DNA of 64,000 nucleotides from Acetobacterium sp. (GTDB lineage: Bacteria; Bacillota; Clostridia; Eubacteriales; Eubacteriaceae). The translations under genes were made by a program, and so were the position numbers. Of the stretch, positions 8,965 through 19,287 are shown one piece after another (the first letter of the stretch is position 1; each line of letters opens with the position of its first letter). Below the pieces are notes generated by a model. It worked only from the letters and a program-made list of their open reading frames with translations. It was not told where the DNA came from and searched no databases. The stretch lies in assembly GCF_030652775.1 (NCBI RefSeq), contig NZ_JAUSPS010000075.1, positions 62,001-126,000 on the forward strand, in the 5' to 3' direction.

Positions 8965-9073
8965 GCTAGAAAACCCGTGAAGTGTTATTTGGCAGGGATG
9001 GAGGACTAGACCCATTGGTCACAGTGATCGCCTGCTTACCGCGGTGTTAATAATTAATAATAAGGTGGCAAAC

Positions 9074-9796
9074 ATGGAAAAACCTCTAACCAGCGTGATC
9101 ATTCCTGCTGCAGGGATGGGACGAAGGATGAATGCACCAATCAACAAGCAGTACCTGACGATAAACGGAAAACCGATCTTAGCCCATACCCTGGATGTTT
9201 TTGAAAAATGTCCGCTGATTAATGAAATTGTTCTGGTGATCAATCAGGACGAGTTTAGTATCTGCCAATCACAAGTATTGAAGCCATATCGCTTTACAAA
9301 AATAAAACTAGTGCGAGGCGGAGATACCAGGCAGGAATCGGTTTACCGGGGACTTAAAGCAATTAACCCCAAAACGGATCTTGTTATGGTTCATGATGGT
9401 GCCAGACCAATTATACAAGAGTCGGTCATTGTTCGAAGCATTTATGAAACCCTGGAACATCGTGCAACAACCGTGGGCGTGGCGGCTAAGAACACCATAA
9501 AAGTGATCAGTAAGGATGGATTTGTTGAGCATACTCCAAATAGAGATTTTCTAGTTGAAATTCAAACGCCTCAGACTTTTGAATATCGTCTTTTAAAAGA
9601 AGCCCATGAACAAGCAATTTTGTTGGGGATTGAGGGAACCGATGATGCATTTCTGGTAGAACGACAAAATGTACCGGTAAAAATTGTAACCGGCCACTAC
9701 ACTAATATTAAGATCACGACCCCGGAAGATTTGATTATTGCAGAGTCGATTATTAAATGTCTGTTGAAAAGTGAGAAAAAGGTCAGAAAAAATTAA
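9074..9796 (+). CDS. ispD: 2-C-methyl-D-erythritol 4-phosphate cytidylyltransferase
   Basis: A 240-residue nucleotidyltransferase of the non-mevalonate isoprenoid pathway, making CDP-methylerythritol from MEP and CTP. The CTP-binding motif PAAGMGRRM lies near residue 12, and RGGDTRQESVYRGL (about 79-92), VMVHDGARP (about 103-111) and IQTPQTF (about 155-161) are family marks. The frame is open from a GTG at 9044, but TAAGGTGG just before the ATG at 9074 and the alignment of the first beta strand favour the later start. ispF is not adjacent. It ends before a strong hairpin. Confidence 0.93.
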   Translation: MEKPLTSVIIPAAGMGRRMNAPINKQYLTINGKPILAHTLDVFEKCPLINEIVLVINQDEFSICQSQVLKPYRFTKIKLVRGGDTRQESVYRGLKAINPKTDLVMVHDGARPIIQESVIVRSIYETLEHRATTVGVAAKNTIKVISKDGFVEHTPNRDFLVEIQTPQTFEYRLLKEAHEQAILLGIEGTDDAFLVERQNVPVKIVTGHYTNIKITTPEDLIIAESIIKCLLKSEKKVRKN

Positions 9797-9811
9797 ATAA
9801 TTATTAATAGA

Positions 9812-9874
9812 AATAAAGAATGAAGTGAAAAAAGCTGTTATTTTATGCAGTTTTTCGCTTCATTCTTTATTTAT
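9812..9874 (+). terminator. Strong hairpin terminator after ispD
   Basis: The 21-base arms, starting AATAAAGAATGAAG at 9812 and ending CTTCATTCTTTATT at 9872, pair with one mismatch around an AGCTG...CAG loop. The left arm is A-rich and the right T-rich, so it may work in both directions. Confidence 0.75.
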
Positions 9875-9888
9875 TGGGGAATAAAAGA

Positions 9889-9894
9889 TATAAT
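9889..9894 (+). promoter_or_regulatory. Candidate -10 box of the first E1/E2 cluster
   Basis: A consensus TATAAT lies 73 bases before the E1 alpha start. No convincing -35 box is visible in the right place, so the call rests on the -10 match and on its position just after a terminator. Confidence 0.4.
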
Positions 9895-9967
9895 GGAAAT
9901 GCACGAAACAAAATACTAAGGGTTATTCACCTTTTTAAAAATAAATTGTGAAAATGTGGAGGAAACC

Positions 9968-10930
9968 ATGATTGAATTATCGGAAGAACTTCTATTAAGA
10001 ATGTATTATAATATGAATCAGGCACGCTATTTTGAAGAAAAACTGGATGATCTTGTAGCCAAAGGACAGGTTCATGGAACCATTCATCTGGCCATTGGTC
10101 AAGAGGCCTCAGGCGTCATGGCCGCTCTGGCGCTGGAAGAGGGCGATCTGGTATCGCTGAGTCACCGGGGTCATGCCCAGGCGATTGGCTTTGGACTGGA
10201 TGTCAATTTGATGATGGCCGAATGTCTGGGGAAATATACCGGCTACTGCAAGGGCAAAGGCGGTTCGATGCACATTGCTGATGTCGAAAACGGAAATCTC
10301 GGTGCCAATGGTGTCGTCGGCGGGGGCTTTAACCTATCCTGCGGCGCGGCGCTAACCCAAAAATACCATCAGACCGGAAAGGTTGTTTTATGCTTTGCCG
10401 GGGATGGCGCTACCAACGAGGGGAGCTTTCATGAATCCTTGAATCTGGCCTCAGTCTGGAAACTACCAGTGGTTTTTTTCATTGAAAACAATCAGTATGG
10501 GATGTCGAATCCGGTTGAAAATCATATCAATATCGAAAACATCTCAGACCGCAGCGAAGCCTATAATATCCCGGGTCTCACCATTGATGGCAACGATTTT
10601 CTCGATGTTTACAATACCGTCACTAAAGCGCTGCGTTATGCCAGAGCTGGGAAGGGCCCGGTACTGATTGAAGCCAAAACGTATCGCTACAGCGGCCATT
10701 CCAAAAGTGATAAACAGGTTTACCGGGATAAACGCGAGGTTCTGGAATGGCAAAAAAAAGATCCGCTGTTGAAGATGAAAGAATATCTCCGGGAAAATCG
10801 GATCTTTACTGAAAAGCAGATCCTGAAGATGGAAGACGAAGCTATGATTTCGATTGAGCAGGCCGTGGAATTTGCCAAAAAAAGTCCGCAGCCGCAGCTT
10901 AACACAATTTTAGATGATGTATATGCGTGA
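9968..10930 (+). CDS. Thiamine-diphosphate dehydrogenase E1 alpha subunit (AcoA/PdhA-like), cluster 1
   Basis: A 320-residue E1 alpha subunit of a 2-oxoacid/acetoin dehydrogenase complex. Features are GTIHLAIGQEA (about 33-43), SHRGHAQAIGFG, the KGKGGSMHIAD block and the thiamine-diphosphate motif GDGATNEGSFHESLNLAS (about 144-161). The frame opens at a GTG (9956), but GGAGG at 9958-9962 sits inside that extension and serves the ATG at 9968. It is followed by E1 beta with 9 bases between. It resembles the second E1 alpha of this window (48637-49611) throughout. AcoA is the closest family by length and the GKGGSMHIA context, but substrate (acetoin, pyruvate or another) is not certain. Confidence 0.85.
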   Translation: MIELSEELLLRMYYNMNQARYFEEKLDDLVAKGQVHGTIHLAIGQEASGVMAALALEEGDLVSLSHRGHAQAIGFGLDVNLMMAECLGKYTGYCKGKGGSMHIADVENGNLGANGVVGGGFNLSCGAALTQKYHQTGKVVLCFAGDGATNEGSFHESLNLASVWKLPVVFFIENNQYGMSNPVENHINIENISDRSEAYNIPGLTIDGNDFLDVYNTVTKALRYARAGKGPVLIEAKTYRYSGHSKSDKQVYRDKREVLEWQKKDPLLKMKEYLRENRIFTEKQILKMEDEAMISIEQAVEFAKKSPQPQLNTILDDVYA

Positions 10931-10939
10931 GAGGTTGAA

Positions 10940-11944
10940 ATGATGAAAACAAGTGATATGACAAAAATGACCTACCGCAATGCCATCCGTCTGGGAATTA
11001 CCGAAGAAATGCGTTTGGATCGGGATGTCATTTTTTTAGGTGAAGATATTGGCGTGTACGGCGGTGCCTTTGGGGTGTCAAAGGGCTTGCTGGAAGAGTT
11101 TGGTGAAGAACGGATTCTGGATACCCCGATTTCCGAAGGTGCCATCGTCGGGACGGCGGTGGGGGCGGCAACCACGGGCTTACGTCCGATTTGTGAAATG
11201 ATGTTTATGGACTTTATTACCCTCGGGATGGATGCGCTGGTTAATCAGGGTGCTAAAATGCGTTACATGTTTGGCGGTCAGTCCCAGGTACCGATGGTGC
11301 TGCGGCTGCCGTCCGGTTCTGGCACCGGCGCAGCGGCACAGCACAGTCAGAGTCTGGAAGCCTGGTTATGCCATGTGCCGGGACTAAAGGTGGTGTCGCC
11401 ATCGACTCCGGCTCAGGCCAAGGGACTTATAAAAGCGGCCATCCGGGATAATAACCCGGTCTGTTTTATTGAACATAAGATGCTCTATGATGCGGTCGGT
11501 CTGGTTCCGCTTGACGATGATTACACGCTGGAAATCGGCAAAACCATTGTCGAACGTCCCGGCCAGGATGTCACCATCGTTGCTTACGGCACTACCCTGG
11601 CAAAAGCCATTGAAGCCGCCGAATTTTTAGATGAAGAAGGGATCCGGGTGGAAATTCTCAATCCCTTGACCCTGTATCCGATGGATATGAAACCGATCAT
11701 TGAATCGGTCATTAAAACCGGCTGTCTGATTGTCGCTCATGAGGCGGCTAAAACTGGCGGGGTCGGCGGCGAAATCGTTGCCCGGGTGGTCGAAAGCGAA
11801 GCCTTCGACTATCTCACCGCGCCGATTATCCGTTTGGGCGGGCTGGATGTCCCGATTCCCTTTAATCAGGAATTAGAGGCGGCAGTGGTGCCTCAGCGGA
11901 ACGATTTCGTCCATGGAGTCTATCGTCTCCTTAACCGGGAATAG
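10940..11944 (+). CDS. Thiamine-diphosphate dehydrogenase E1 beta subunit (AcoB/PdhB-like), cluster 1
   Basis: A 334-residue transketolase-like E1 beta subunit. Family blocks are FLGEDIGVYGGAFGVSKGL (about 31-49), RILDTPISEGAIVG, MFGGQSQVPMVLRLPSG and AAQHSQSLEAW (the conserved HSQ region near 133). It pairs with the E1 alpha encoded just upstream to decarboxylate or cleave the substrate and pass the acyl group to a lipoyl carrier. Two in-frame ATGs at 10940 and 10943 follow GAGAGGTTGAA; either is possible. The next gene should encode the E2 lipoyl carrier, yet the product there has no lipoyl domain. Confidence 0.86.
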   Translation: MMKTSDMTKMTYRNAIRLGITEEMRLDRDVIFLGEDIGVYGGAFGVSKGLLEEFGEERILDTPISEGAIVGTAVGAATTGLRPICEMMFMDFITLGMDALVNQGAKMRYMFGGQSQVPMVLRLPSGSGTGAAAQHSQSLEAWLCHVPGLKVVSPSTPAQAKGLIKAAIRDNNPVCFIEHKMLYDAVGLVPLDDDYTLEIGKTIVERPGQDVTIVAYGTTLAKAIEAAEFLDEEGIRVEILNPLTLYPMDMKPIIESVIKTGCLIVAHEAAKTGGVGGEIVARVVESEAFDYLTAPIIRLGGLDVPIPFNQELEAAVVPQRNDFVHGVYRLLNRE

Positions 11945-11956
11945 GGAGTTGGCAGA

Positions 11957-13819
11957 ATGATGGAAAATGAAATAATATTACCGAAAGAGAAATTGGATAT
12001 GGCAGCAGAAAACTTGACAAACGCCGCAACGGCAGAGTTGGCGGCGACAATTAAAGAAGACATCGTTCTTGATGACGAAAAACAACAGGCAGCGCTTCAC
12101 GAAGCGGCTGTCGATGTGAATGCTGAGACAGAGCCGATCCCGACAGAAGCAGAAATTAAAGAACCAGCGGAAGATCCGGCAGATGAAAACTTTGAAGAAA
12201 ACCTGGAAGAAAACCTGGAAGAAAAACTGACGGCAGCGATTGAGGCACTGGAAAGAAGTCTGGAAGAAACCATCAAAGAAGGGATAAAAGAACCACCCTC
12301 TGAAGCCGTTCGGGGAATCATCAAGGATGAGATGATGGAAGAATCGCCGGAAAATGTTATTGAACCAGATCCCCGCGTGGGAAAGGTCAGAGCAACCCCA
12401 GCGGCCAGACGGATTGCCCGGGAATTTAAGGTGGAAATTGACAAGGCAACTGGCAGCGGACCAAACGGAAGAATTGAAGCCGATGATGTCAAAAAACTGG
12501 TGGTCATTCAACCAGGAACCTTCGGCTACAAATCAAAAGAACCGGTGGTAATTGGCACAAGTCTGGACAAACTGGCTGGGAATCCCAGTAATCTTTTTTC
12601 AACTCCCGTGAAACTGGAAGAAATTCCCGAGAAAAAAACGGTAGCTCGTAAAAAACTGAAAGATATGAATCAGAAGACCGAAAAGATGCCAAATCCAGAG
12701 CTGGATTTTGTTCCCTTTGTGGATGAGAACAATGAAAATCGGGAAGTTAAAGATGCCGATGTGGTGACAAAAGTCTCAGCACTGGATTTTGTTCCGTTTG
12801 TCGATTTAAAAGCGGAGCCGCTACGGGAAGAAATCATTGTTAAGCCAACGCCGATGCATTTGCTCTATGAAAGCGAACCGGAAGACTTGGGCTTGAAAAG
12901 CAAAAAATCCCCAGGCCTACCACGAAAAAATCAGATCCAGGACAAAAACGAAACTGAAGCCAAGGAAACAGAAACTACCGACCAAGCTGCTAATGAACCA
13001 GCAGTAAATGAAATCAATGAAGTGCCAGAAGTGCCAGAAGTGCCAGCAGTGCCAGAAGAGATAATTGCCGAAATCGTCGCAGAAGCCCCTCAGGAATCGG
13101 AGCTTGCTGGGTATTATGAAGAAAACCATCACGAAAAAAATCCGACCCGGTCGGTTCGACCCAAAGTGATCAGAAAATACCTGGTAAAAAATAAAGTGGA
13201 AACTGCTGTCATCAGCTTAACCACGGAAATTGACATGACCGAAATCAAGGATCTCCGCAAGAAGATCACTAAAAAAATTGAAGAACAGGCTAGATATCGC
13301 TGTACCTATACGGATTTTCTACTTTTGGCAACCTCCCGGGCGCTGGTGAAACATCCGCTGATTAACGCCAGACGCGAAGATGACGTGGTGGTTGCCCATA
13401 CCTATGTAAATATAGGTTTAACCGTCGAATCCGAACATGGCTTTATTGTCCCGGTGATTCTAAACGCCCAGACGATGAACTTTGTCGAAATTGTCAAAGG
13501 TCGGGGTGATCTCTTGAAGGCGGTTAAAAACAAACATCTGCCGCAAGATCAGCTGGAGGGCAGCACCTTTACCATTACCAACTTGGGGATGTATGGAATC
13601 CGGGAATTTACTGCCATCATTAACCAGACCAACAGCGCCATCCTCAGTGTCGGAGAAGTGGTTCAGCGGATCCGTATTCATCAGGGCGAACCGGTGGTTC
13701 GATCGGTAATGAAAATCAGCCTGAATCTGGATCAACGGGTTGCCAATGGGGTGGACGGAGCAAAATTCCTGCAGGATATTAAAGCTGATATGGAGAATCC
13801 GTCACTTTTATTGTTTTAA
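11957..13819 (+). CDS. E2-like acyltransferase-fold protein without lipoyl domain and without catalytic His
   Basis: A 620-residue protein in the place of the E2 subunit. Residues 1-140 are acidic and probably helical or disordered (with a triple ENLEEN/EKL-type repeat), not the lipoyl domain expected at an E2 N terminus; no TDK-type lipoylation motif is present anywhere. A peripheral subunit-binding domain is recognisable at about 144-182 (VRATPAARRIAREF ... GPNGRIEADDVKKL). Then follows a long acidic, Pro/Glu-rich linker (about 185-395) containing LDFVPFVD twice (about 249 and 275) and an EVPEVPEVPAVP stretch. The C-terminal 220 residues match the catalytic trimer domain (VNIGLTVESEHGFIVPVI, FTITNLGMYGIREF), but the catalytic DHRxxxG motif reads DQRVANG, with Gln593 for His. 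It is best seen as a structural or scaffold E2 paralogue, like an E3-binding protein; catalysis by it is unlikely. No E3 gene follows. Confidence 0.8.
   Translation: MMENEIILPKEKLDMAAENLTNAATAELAATIKEDIVLDDEKQQAALHEAAVDVNAETEPIPTEAEIKEPAEDPADENFEENLEENLEEKLTAAIEALERSLEETIKEGIKEPPSEAVRGIIKDEMMEESPENVIEPDPRVGKVRATPAARRIAREFKVEIDKATGSGPNGRIEADDVKKLVVIQPGTFGYKSKEPVVIGTSLDKLAGNPSNLFSTPVKLEEIPEKKTVARKKLKDMNQKTEKMPNPELDFVPFVDENNENREVKDADVVTKVSALDFVPFVDLKAEPLREEIIVKPTPMHLLYESEPEDLGLKSKKSPGLPRKNQIQDKNETEAKETETTDQAANEPAVNEINEVPEVPEVPAVPEEIIAEIVAEAPQESELAGYYEENHHEKNPTRSVRPKVIRKYLVKNKVETAVISLTTEIDMTEIKDLRKKITKKIEEQARYRCTYTDFLLLATSRALVKHPLINARREDDVVVAHTYVNIGLTVESEHGFIVPVILNAQTMNFVEIVKGRGDLLKAVKNKHLPQDQLEGSTFTITNLGMYGIREFTAIINQTNSAILSVGEVVQRIRIHQGEPVVRSVMKISLNLDQRVANGVDGAKFLQDIKADMENPSLLLF
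12194..12229 (+). repeat. Three 12-bp tandem repeats in the E2-like gene
   Basis: GAAGAAAACCTG occurs at 12194 and 12206, and GAAGAAAAACTG at 12218. They encode an acidic coiled-coil-like repeat (EENL). Confidence 0.8.
13019..13054 (+). repeat. Four 9-bp tandem repeats in the E2-like gene
   Basis: GAAGTGCCA is repeated exactly three times from 13019 and a fourth copy begins with GCA. They encode a Pro/Val/Glu linker of the kind found between domains in E2 proteins. Copy number may vary between strains. Confidence 0.85.
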
Positions 13820-13889
13820 CCTTGAAATTTGCCAAAATTAAGAAAAGATAACGTTACCAAAAAAATAATCATTGTCACATTTAAGCAAA

Positions 13890-13918
13890 TTGTGTTAGAC
13901 TAAACAGCATAATATAAG
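13890..13918 (+). promoter_or_regulatory. guaB: Candidate guaB promoter
   Basis: TTGTGT (13890-13895) and TATAAG (13913-13918) are 17 bases apart. Transcription from here would include the hairpin at 13937-13974 in the leader. Confidence 0.45.
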
Positions 13919-13936
13919 ATTACAGAACTTACATGA

Positions 13937-13974
13937 AGCAGATGAAAAGCAATGGCCAATTGTCTGCTTTTTTT
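13937..13974 (+). terminator. Terminator-like hairpin in the guaB leader
   Basis: AGCAGA pairs with TCTGCT across a 20-base loop and is followed by seven T's. It lies between a plausible promoter and guaB, so it could be either the end of the E2-like transcript or an attenuator of guaB. No known purine aptamer is recognisable in the short segment before it. Confidence 0.6.
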
Positions 13975-13982
13975 GTATCTAA

Positions 13983-15470
<1,488 letters not shown>

Positions 15471-15478
15471 GAGAATTT

Positions 15479-17026
15479 ATGATAAAAAAGCATTACCAAG
15501 ATGAAATTATTCTCATTGTGGATTTTGGAGCACAATACAATCAGCTTATTGCCCGACGAGTGCGTGAAGCCAGAGTGTATTCTGAAGTTGTGCCCTATGA
15601 TATTACCCCGGATGAGATCCGTAAGAAAAATCCCAAAGGTATTATCTTTACCGGCGGTCCTTCCAGTGTTCATGAAGAGGGAGCACCGCAATGTGATCCG
15701 GAAATTTACAGCATGGGGATTCCGATTTTAGGGATCTGCTACGGTGCTCAGCTGATGGCCGAGCAGCTAAAAGGTGTCACTGATTCTGCCGATATTCGGG
15801 AGTATGGTAAAAAAGCGCTGAATTTTTCACAAAACTCGGTGCTGTTTAAAGATATTCCCGACGGCTCGACCTGCTGGATGAGTCACACCAACTATATCCA
15901 GACGATCCCGGAAGGATTCTGTATCACCGCCACCACCGACTCCTGTCCTACCGGTGCGATGGAATGTCATGAACGCAAGCTGTATGCGGTGCAATTCCAT
16001 CCCGAAGTGGAACATACCCAATATGGCAAAGCAGTTATAAATAATTTTATTTATAATGTCTGCGGCTGTGAAGGTTTATGGACAATGCATAACTTTGCCC
16101 AGGAACAGATTGAAGCCATTAAAGAACAAGTTGGCGACCGTCGGGTGTTATGCGCCCTCAGCGGCGGAGTGGATTCTTCGGTTGCAGCGACCCTGGTGCA
16201 CCAGGCCATTGGTGACAAGCTGACTTGTATTTTTGTCGATCATGGGCTGCTGCGAAAAGACGAAGGCGATCAGGTTGAAGCGATCTTTAAAAACCGCTTT
16301 AACATGAACTTTATCCGGGTGAACTGCGAAGATCGTTTCCTTGGTAAATTGGCAGGTGTCAGTGATCCCGAGCAAAAACGTAAAATCATCGGCACGGAGT
16401 TTATTCGCGTCTTTGAGGAAGAATCCAGCAAGCTTAATGATATCGATTTTCTGCTGCAGGGAACCATCTATCCCGATGTCATCGAAAGCGGTACCAAAAA
16501 CGCTGCCGTAATCAAAAGCCATCACAACGTTGGTGGATTGCCGGATGATGTCAATTTCGAACTGATTGAACCGCTGCGAAACCTGTTTAAAGACGAGGTT
16601 CGGGCAGTCGGCGAAGAAATTGGACTGGATCATGATCTGGTCTGGCGGCAACCCTTCCCGGGGCCAGGTTTGGCTATTCGGGTTATGGGCGATATCACCA
16701 AAGAAAAACTGGATATTCTGAAGGAAGCGGATTTTGTCTTTAGAGACGAGATTGCTAAAGCTGGCCTGGATGAAGAAATCTGGCAATACTTTGCGGTTCT
16801 GCCGGGAAACCGCAGTGTCGGGGTTATGGGCGATGAACGAACCTACGACTATACCATCGGCCTGCGCGCCGTTACCTCAGTTGACGGCATGACCTCCGAC
16901 TGGGCCCGCATCCCCTATGATGTTTTAGAAAGCATCTCCACCCGCATTGTCAATGAAGTGAAGCATGTCAGCCGGATTGTTTATGATATTACGAGCAAGC
17001 CACCTTCAACGATTGAGTGGGAGTAG
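15479..17026 (+). CDS. guaA: GMP synthase (glutamine-hydrolysing)
   Basis: A 515-residue two-domain enzyme making GMP from XMP, ATP and glutamine. The N-terminal glutaminase has the nucleophile motif GICYGAQLM (Cys near 82) and the [10 protein letters not shown] motif (near 172). The ATP-pyrophosphatase domain has the P-loop [11 protein letters not shown] (near 226) and the dimerisation domain ends in PPSTIEWE, the family's usual C terminus. The GAG-rich site AGGAGAATTT precedes the ATG, and guaB is directly upstream. Confidence 0.97.
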   Translation: MIKKHYQDEIILIVDFGAQYNQLIARRVREARVYSEVVPYDITPDEIRKKNPKGIIFTGGPSSVHEEGAPQCDPEIYSMGIPILGICYGAQLMAEQLKGVTDSADIREYGKKALNFSQNSVLFKDIPDGSTCWMSHTNYIQTIPEGFCITATTDSCPTGAMECHERKLYAVQFHPEVEHTQYGKAVINNFIYNVCGCEGLWTMHNFAQEQIEAIKEQVGDRRVLCALSGGVDSSVAATLVHQAIGDKLTCIFVDHGLLRKDEGDQVEAIFKNRFNMNFIRVNCEDRFLGKLAGVSDPEQKRKIIGTEFIRVFEEESSKLNDIDFLLQGTIYPDVIESGTKNAAVIKSHHNVGGLPDDVNFELIEPLRNLFKDEVRAVGEEIGLDHDLVWRQPFPGPGLAIRVMGDITKEKLDILKEADFVFRDEIAKAGLDEEIWQYFAVLPGNRSVGVMGDERTYDYTIGLRAVTSVDGMTSDWARIPYDVLESISTRIVNEVKHVSRIVYDITSKPPSTIEWE

Positions 17027-17107
17027 GCTTTTTGAAGCATCAAATAACCCTTAAAAACAAGCATTTAAGCGAATCTAGTAGGACTGAAATTAATAGATAA
17101 AAATAGC

Positions 17108-17161
17108 ACAGGTGGCTACGTTGTAAGACCTAATTGGGGGCAATCATAGCCGCCTTTTTTT
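17108..17161 (+). terminator. Intrinsic terminator after guaBA
   Basis: AGGTGGCT (17110-17117) pairs with AGCCGCCT (17148-17155), one G-U pair, followed by seven T's. Confidence 0.75.
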
Positions 17162-17270
17162 GCGCTTTTGCACTTGCTTTTTATGATAAGAAAAATTGAT
17201 AAATTCATCGAATCAGGGTAAGAAAGAAACAGCTAAAAAAATTTGTGCGATTTTTGAAAGGATGAAGAAA

Positions 17271-19268
17271 ATGTTGAAAAAACGTTTAGCAGTTATTATC
17301 CTCAGTTTGCTGTTGATTCTTATGCCCTTATCGGGATGCGCCCCAACCTCTTCCCAGAGCCAGAGCTATGAAAAAACCATTGCCACGGCCCGCACTGAAA
17401 TTTGGAAGGAGGTTATCGGAAGGGGGGCATCCAGTGCCACCGTTGCAATTATGGATAATGGCAAAATTGTTTATGAAGAGGGTTTTGCGATGGCCAATCG
17501 TTTGGATGCGATGGCTGTGGATCCCAGTACCCAGTATAATATCGGTTCGGTCAGCAAGGTATTCACCGCAGCAGCGATTATGCAACTGGTCGAAGAAGAG
17601 GCACTGGAGCTGGACAAACAGGTGGTGGATTATTTACCGGACTTTACCATGAAAGACAGCCGTTATCAGGATATCACGGTGCGGATGCTACTCAATCATT
17701 CGTCAGGTCTGCCGGGAACGTTCATGCCTAACGGCTTTGCAACGGCCAAAGATCCGGAGTTTCTGGAGAATTTTATGGTTTATCTGGCCAACAGCACGTT
17801 AAAGGATGATCCTGGGATGGTCAGCGTCTACTGTAACGATGGCTTTACTCTGGCCGAGGTGCTGATTGAAAAAATATCCGGACTGAGTTATTCGGACTAT
17901 TTGGACAAAAATATCTTTGCAAAAGCTGGCATGAGTGACAGCAGCTGTTCGTTTGCAGAAGGAAATGCAAATATTGCCTTAAAATATAGTAATGACGATG
18001 GGTCGGCGCTACCATCAGAAGTCGGTAATTTGATCGGAACGGGTGGGATTTCGTCGACCGCGGCAGATTTGTGTCGCTTTGGTAATGCGTTGTTAAGTGA
18101 TAAGATCATGACCGCCGAAGCCTTTGCTGAGTACACCAGCCCCCAATATGCAAAAGAAACGGTACCTTCAGGAACACCGATGAGTAACTATGGACTGGGC
18201 TGGGATATGGTCGATGTGGCGCCCTTTGCCAAACAGGGTGTTCATGTAATCGGTAAAAATGGGGCAACCTTCCAATTCACTTCCCAGCTATATGTGATTC
18301 CCGAAGAGCGGCTTTCCATCGCCCTGATTTTTGCCGGAACATCGGATGTATCCGGTATTGCCCAGAAGATCACCCAGACCCTGCTAGAAGAAAAAGGAAT
18401 TATTGAAGCTGAGTCAGGAGAAGTCACAAAGGACACATCGGCACCACCGATTCCCAGTGAAGTCCTCGGTTTTGCCGGCTATTATGGAACCAGTGGCAGT
18501 ACCATAAAAATTGAGTTTAATCTGGAAAATAATACCCTGGATTATAAACAATTCGATGGTAAATCCTTTGTTACGGCCGGAACATATCCTCATATTGGCG
18601 GTGGATACTTTGATATGGAACATGATTATCGGATGTCTTTCGCAGAAAACTTCGGGAAAAAACTGGTGCTCCAGTCTCTGAGCAGTGGTGATTATTCAGT
18701 TGTATATGCAGAAGACATTATCGCTAATCAGCCGATCAATACCAGTCGTTTTGAAGGCAAGGCGTGGATTCCGGTGAGCCTCAGTAGCACCGATCTATAT
18801 GCGTTTTCAGCAGTTACTGGTAGCCTTCCGGAATTTCCCGGCTACATTTTTTACGGCGGCGATGGCAGCTACACGCCTTATCCTCTGAAGGATGAAAATA
18901 CCGGCTTTATGAATCTGGCCTATGCCCGGGATCTGGTTGAGCCGATTATCAAAGAAGCTAACGGGCAAACAACGATGACGGCCATGGGCTATACGTTACT
19001 GGATGTCGCAGCTATCCCAAGTCTTCAGAATGGAGAAAAAATAAATAGTGGGGGTGCCGGTAAAAATACCGTCAGGAAACTGGATGCTGATGGCAGCTTT
19101 GGAATAACCTTGCCAGAGGGTGGTCGGTTGGTCATTTATGACGCATCTTTGGCGGTTGCTTACGACACGATATATGGAGATATCAAAGAAGTGCCAGTAA
19201 CTGCGGGATCCTATGTGATGTTTATTGGGAATGACGGCGACCAATTTGAGTATCAGTATCGCATTTAA
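17271..19268 (+). CDS. Lipoprotein with class C beta-lactamase/penicillin-binding fold, copy 1
   Basis: A secreted, membrane-anchored serine hydrolase of 665 residues. A basic start and hydrophobic stretch end in a lipobox LSGC, giving lipidated Cys23. The beta-lactamase domain (about 40-370) has the catalytic SxxK tetrad SVSK (93-96) and YCN (187-189), the counterpart of the YxN motif. The remaining 300 residues form a C-terminal beta-rich region of unknown fold. Such proteins are usually esterases, D-amino-acid peptidases or peptidoglycan-modifying enzymes rather than antibiotic-degrading lactamases. The frame is open to 17196, but the GAAAGG site nine bases before the ATG at 17271 and the signal peptide favour this start. 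A paralogue follows 19 bases later. Confidence 0.85.
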   Translation: MLKKRLAVIILSLLLILMPLSGCAPTSSQSQSYEKTIATARTEIWKEVIGRGASSATVAIMDNGKIVYEEGFAMANRLDAMAVDPSTQYNIGSVSKVFTAAAIMQLVEEEALELDKQVVDYLPDFTMKDSRYQDITVRMLLNHSSGLPGTFMPNGFATAKDPEFLENFMVYLANSTLKDDPGMVSVYCNDGFTLAEVLIEKISGLSYSDYLDKNIFAKAGMSDSSCSFAEGNANIALKYSNDDGSALPSEVGNLIGTGGISSTAADLCRFGNALLSDKIMTAEAFAEYTSPQYAKETVPSGTPMSNYGLGWDMVDVAPFAKQGVHVIGKNGATFQFTSQLYVIPEERLSIALIFAGTSDVSGIAQKITQTLLEEKGIIEAESGEVTKDTSAPPIPSEVLGFAGYYGTSGSTIKIEFNLENNTLDYKQFDGKSFVTAGTYPHIGGGYFDMEHDYRMSFAENFGKKLVLQSLSSGDYSVVYAEDIIANQPINTSRFEGKAWIPVSLSSTDLYAFSAVTGSLPEFPGYIFYGGDGSYTPYPLKDENTGFMNLAYARDLVEPIIKEANGQTTMTAMGYTLLDVAAIPSLQNGEKINSGGAGKNTVRKLDADGSFGITLPEGGRLVIYDASLAVAYDTIYGDIKEVPVTAGSYVMFIGNDGDQFEYQYRI

Positions 19269-19287
19269 AATGAAAGGAAACAGAGAA

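Noticed and set aside
12097-12507. Long antisense open frame opposite the E2-like gene
   Set aside because: A shadow of the strongly biased Glu/Ala-rich coding strand; its Ser/Phe-rich translation looks non-biological.
16148-16786. 212-codon antisense open frame opposite guaA
   Set aside because: It lies wholly inside a highly conserved gene and has no ribosome binding site or family resemblance.
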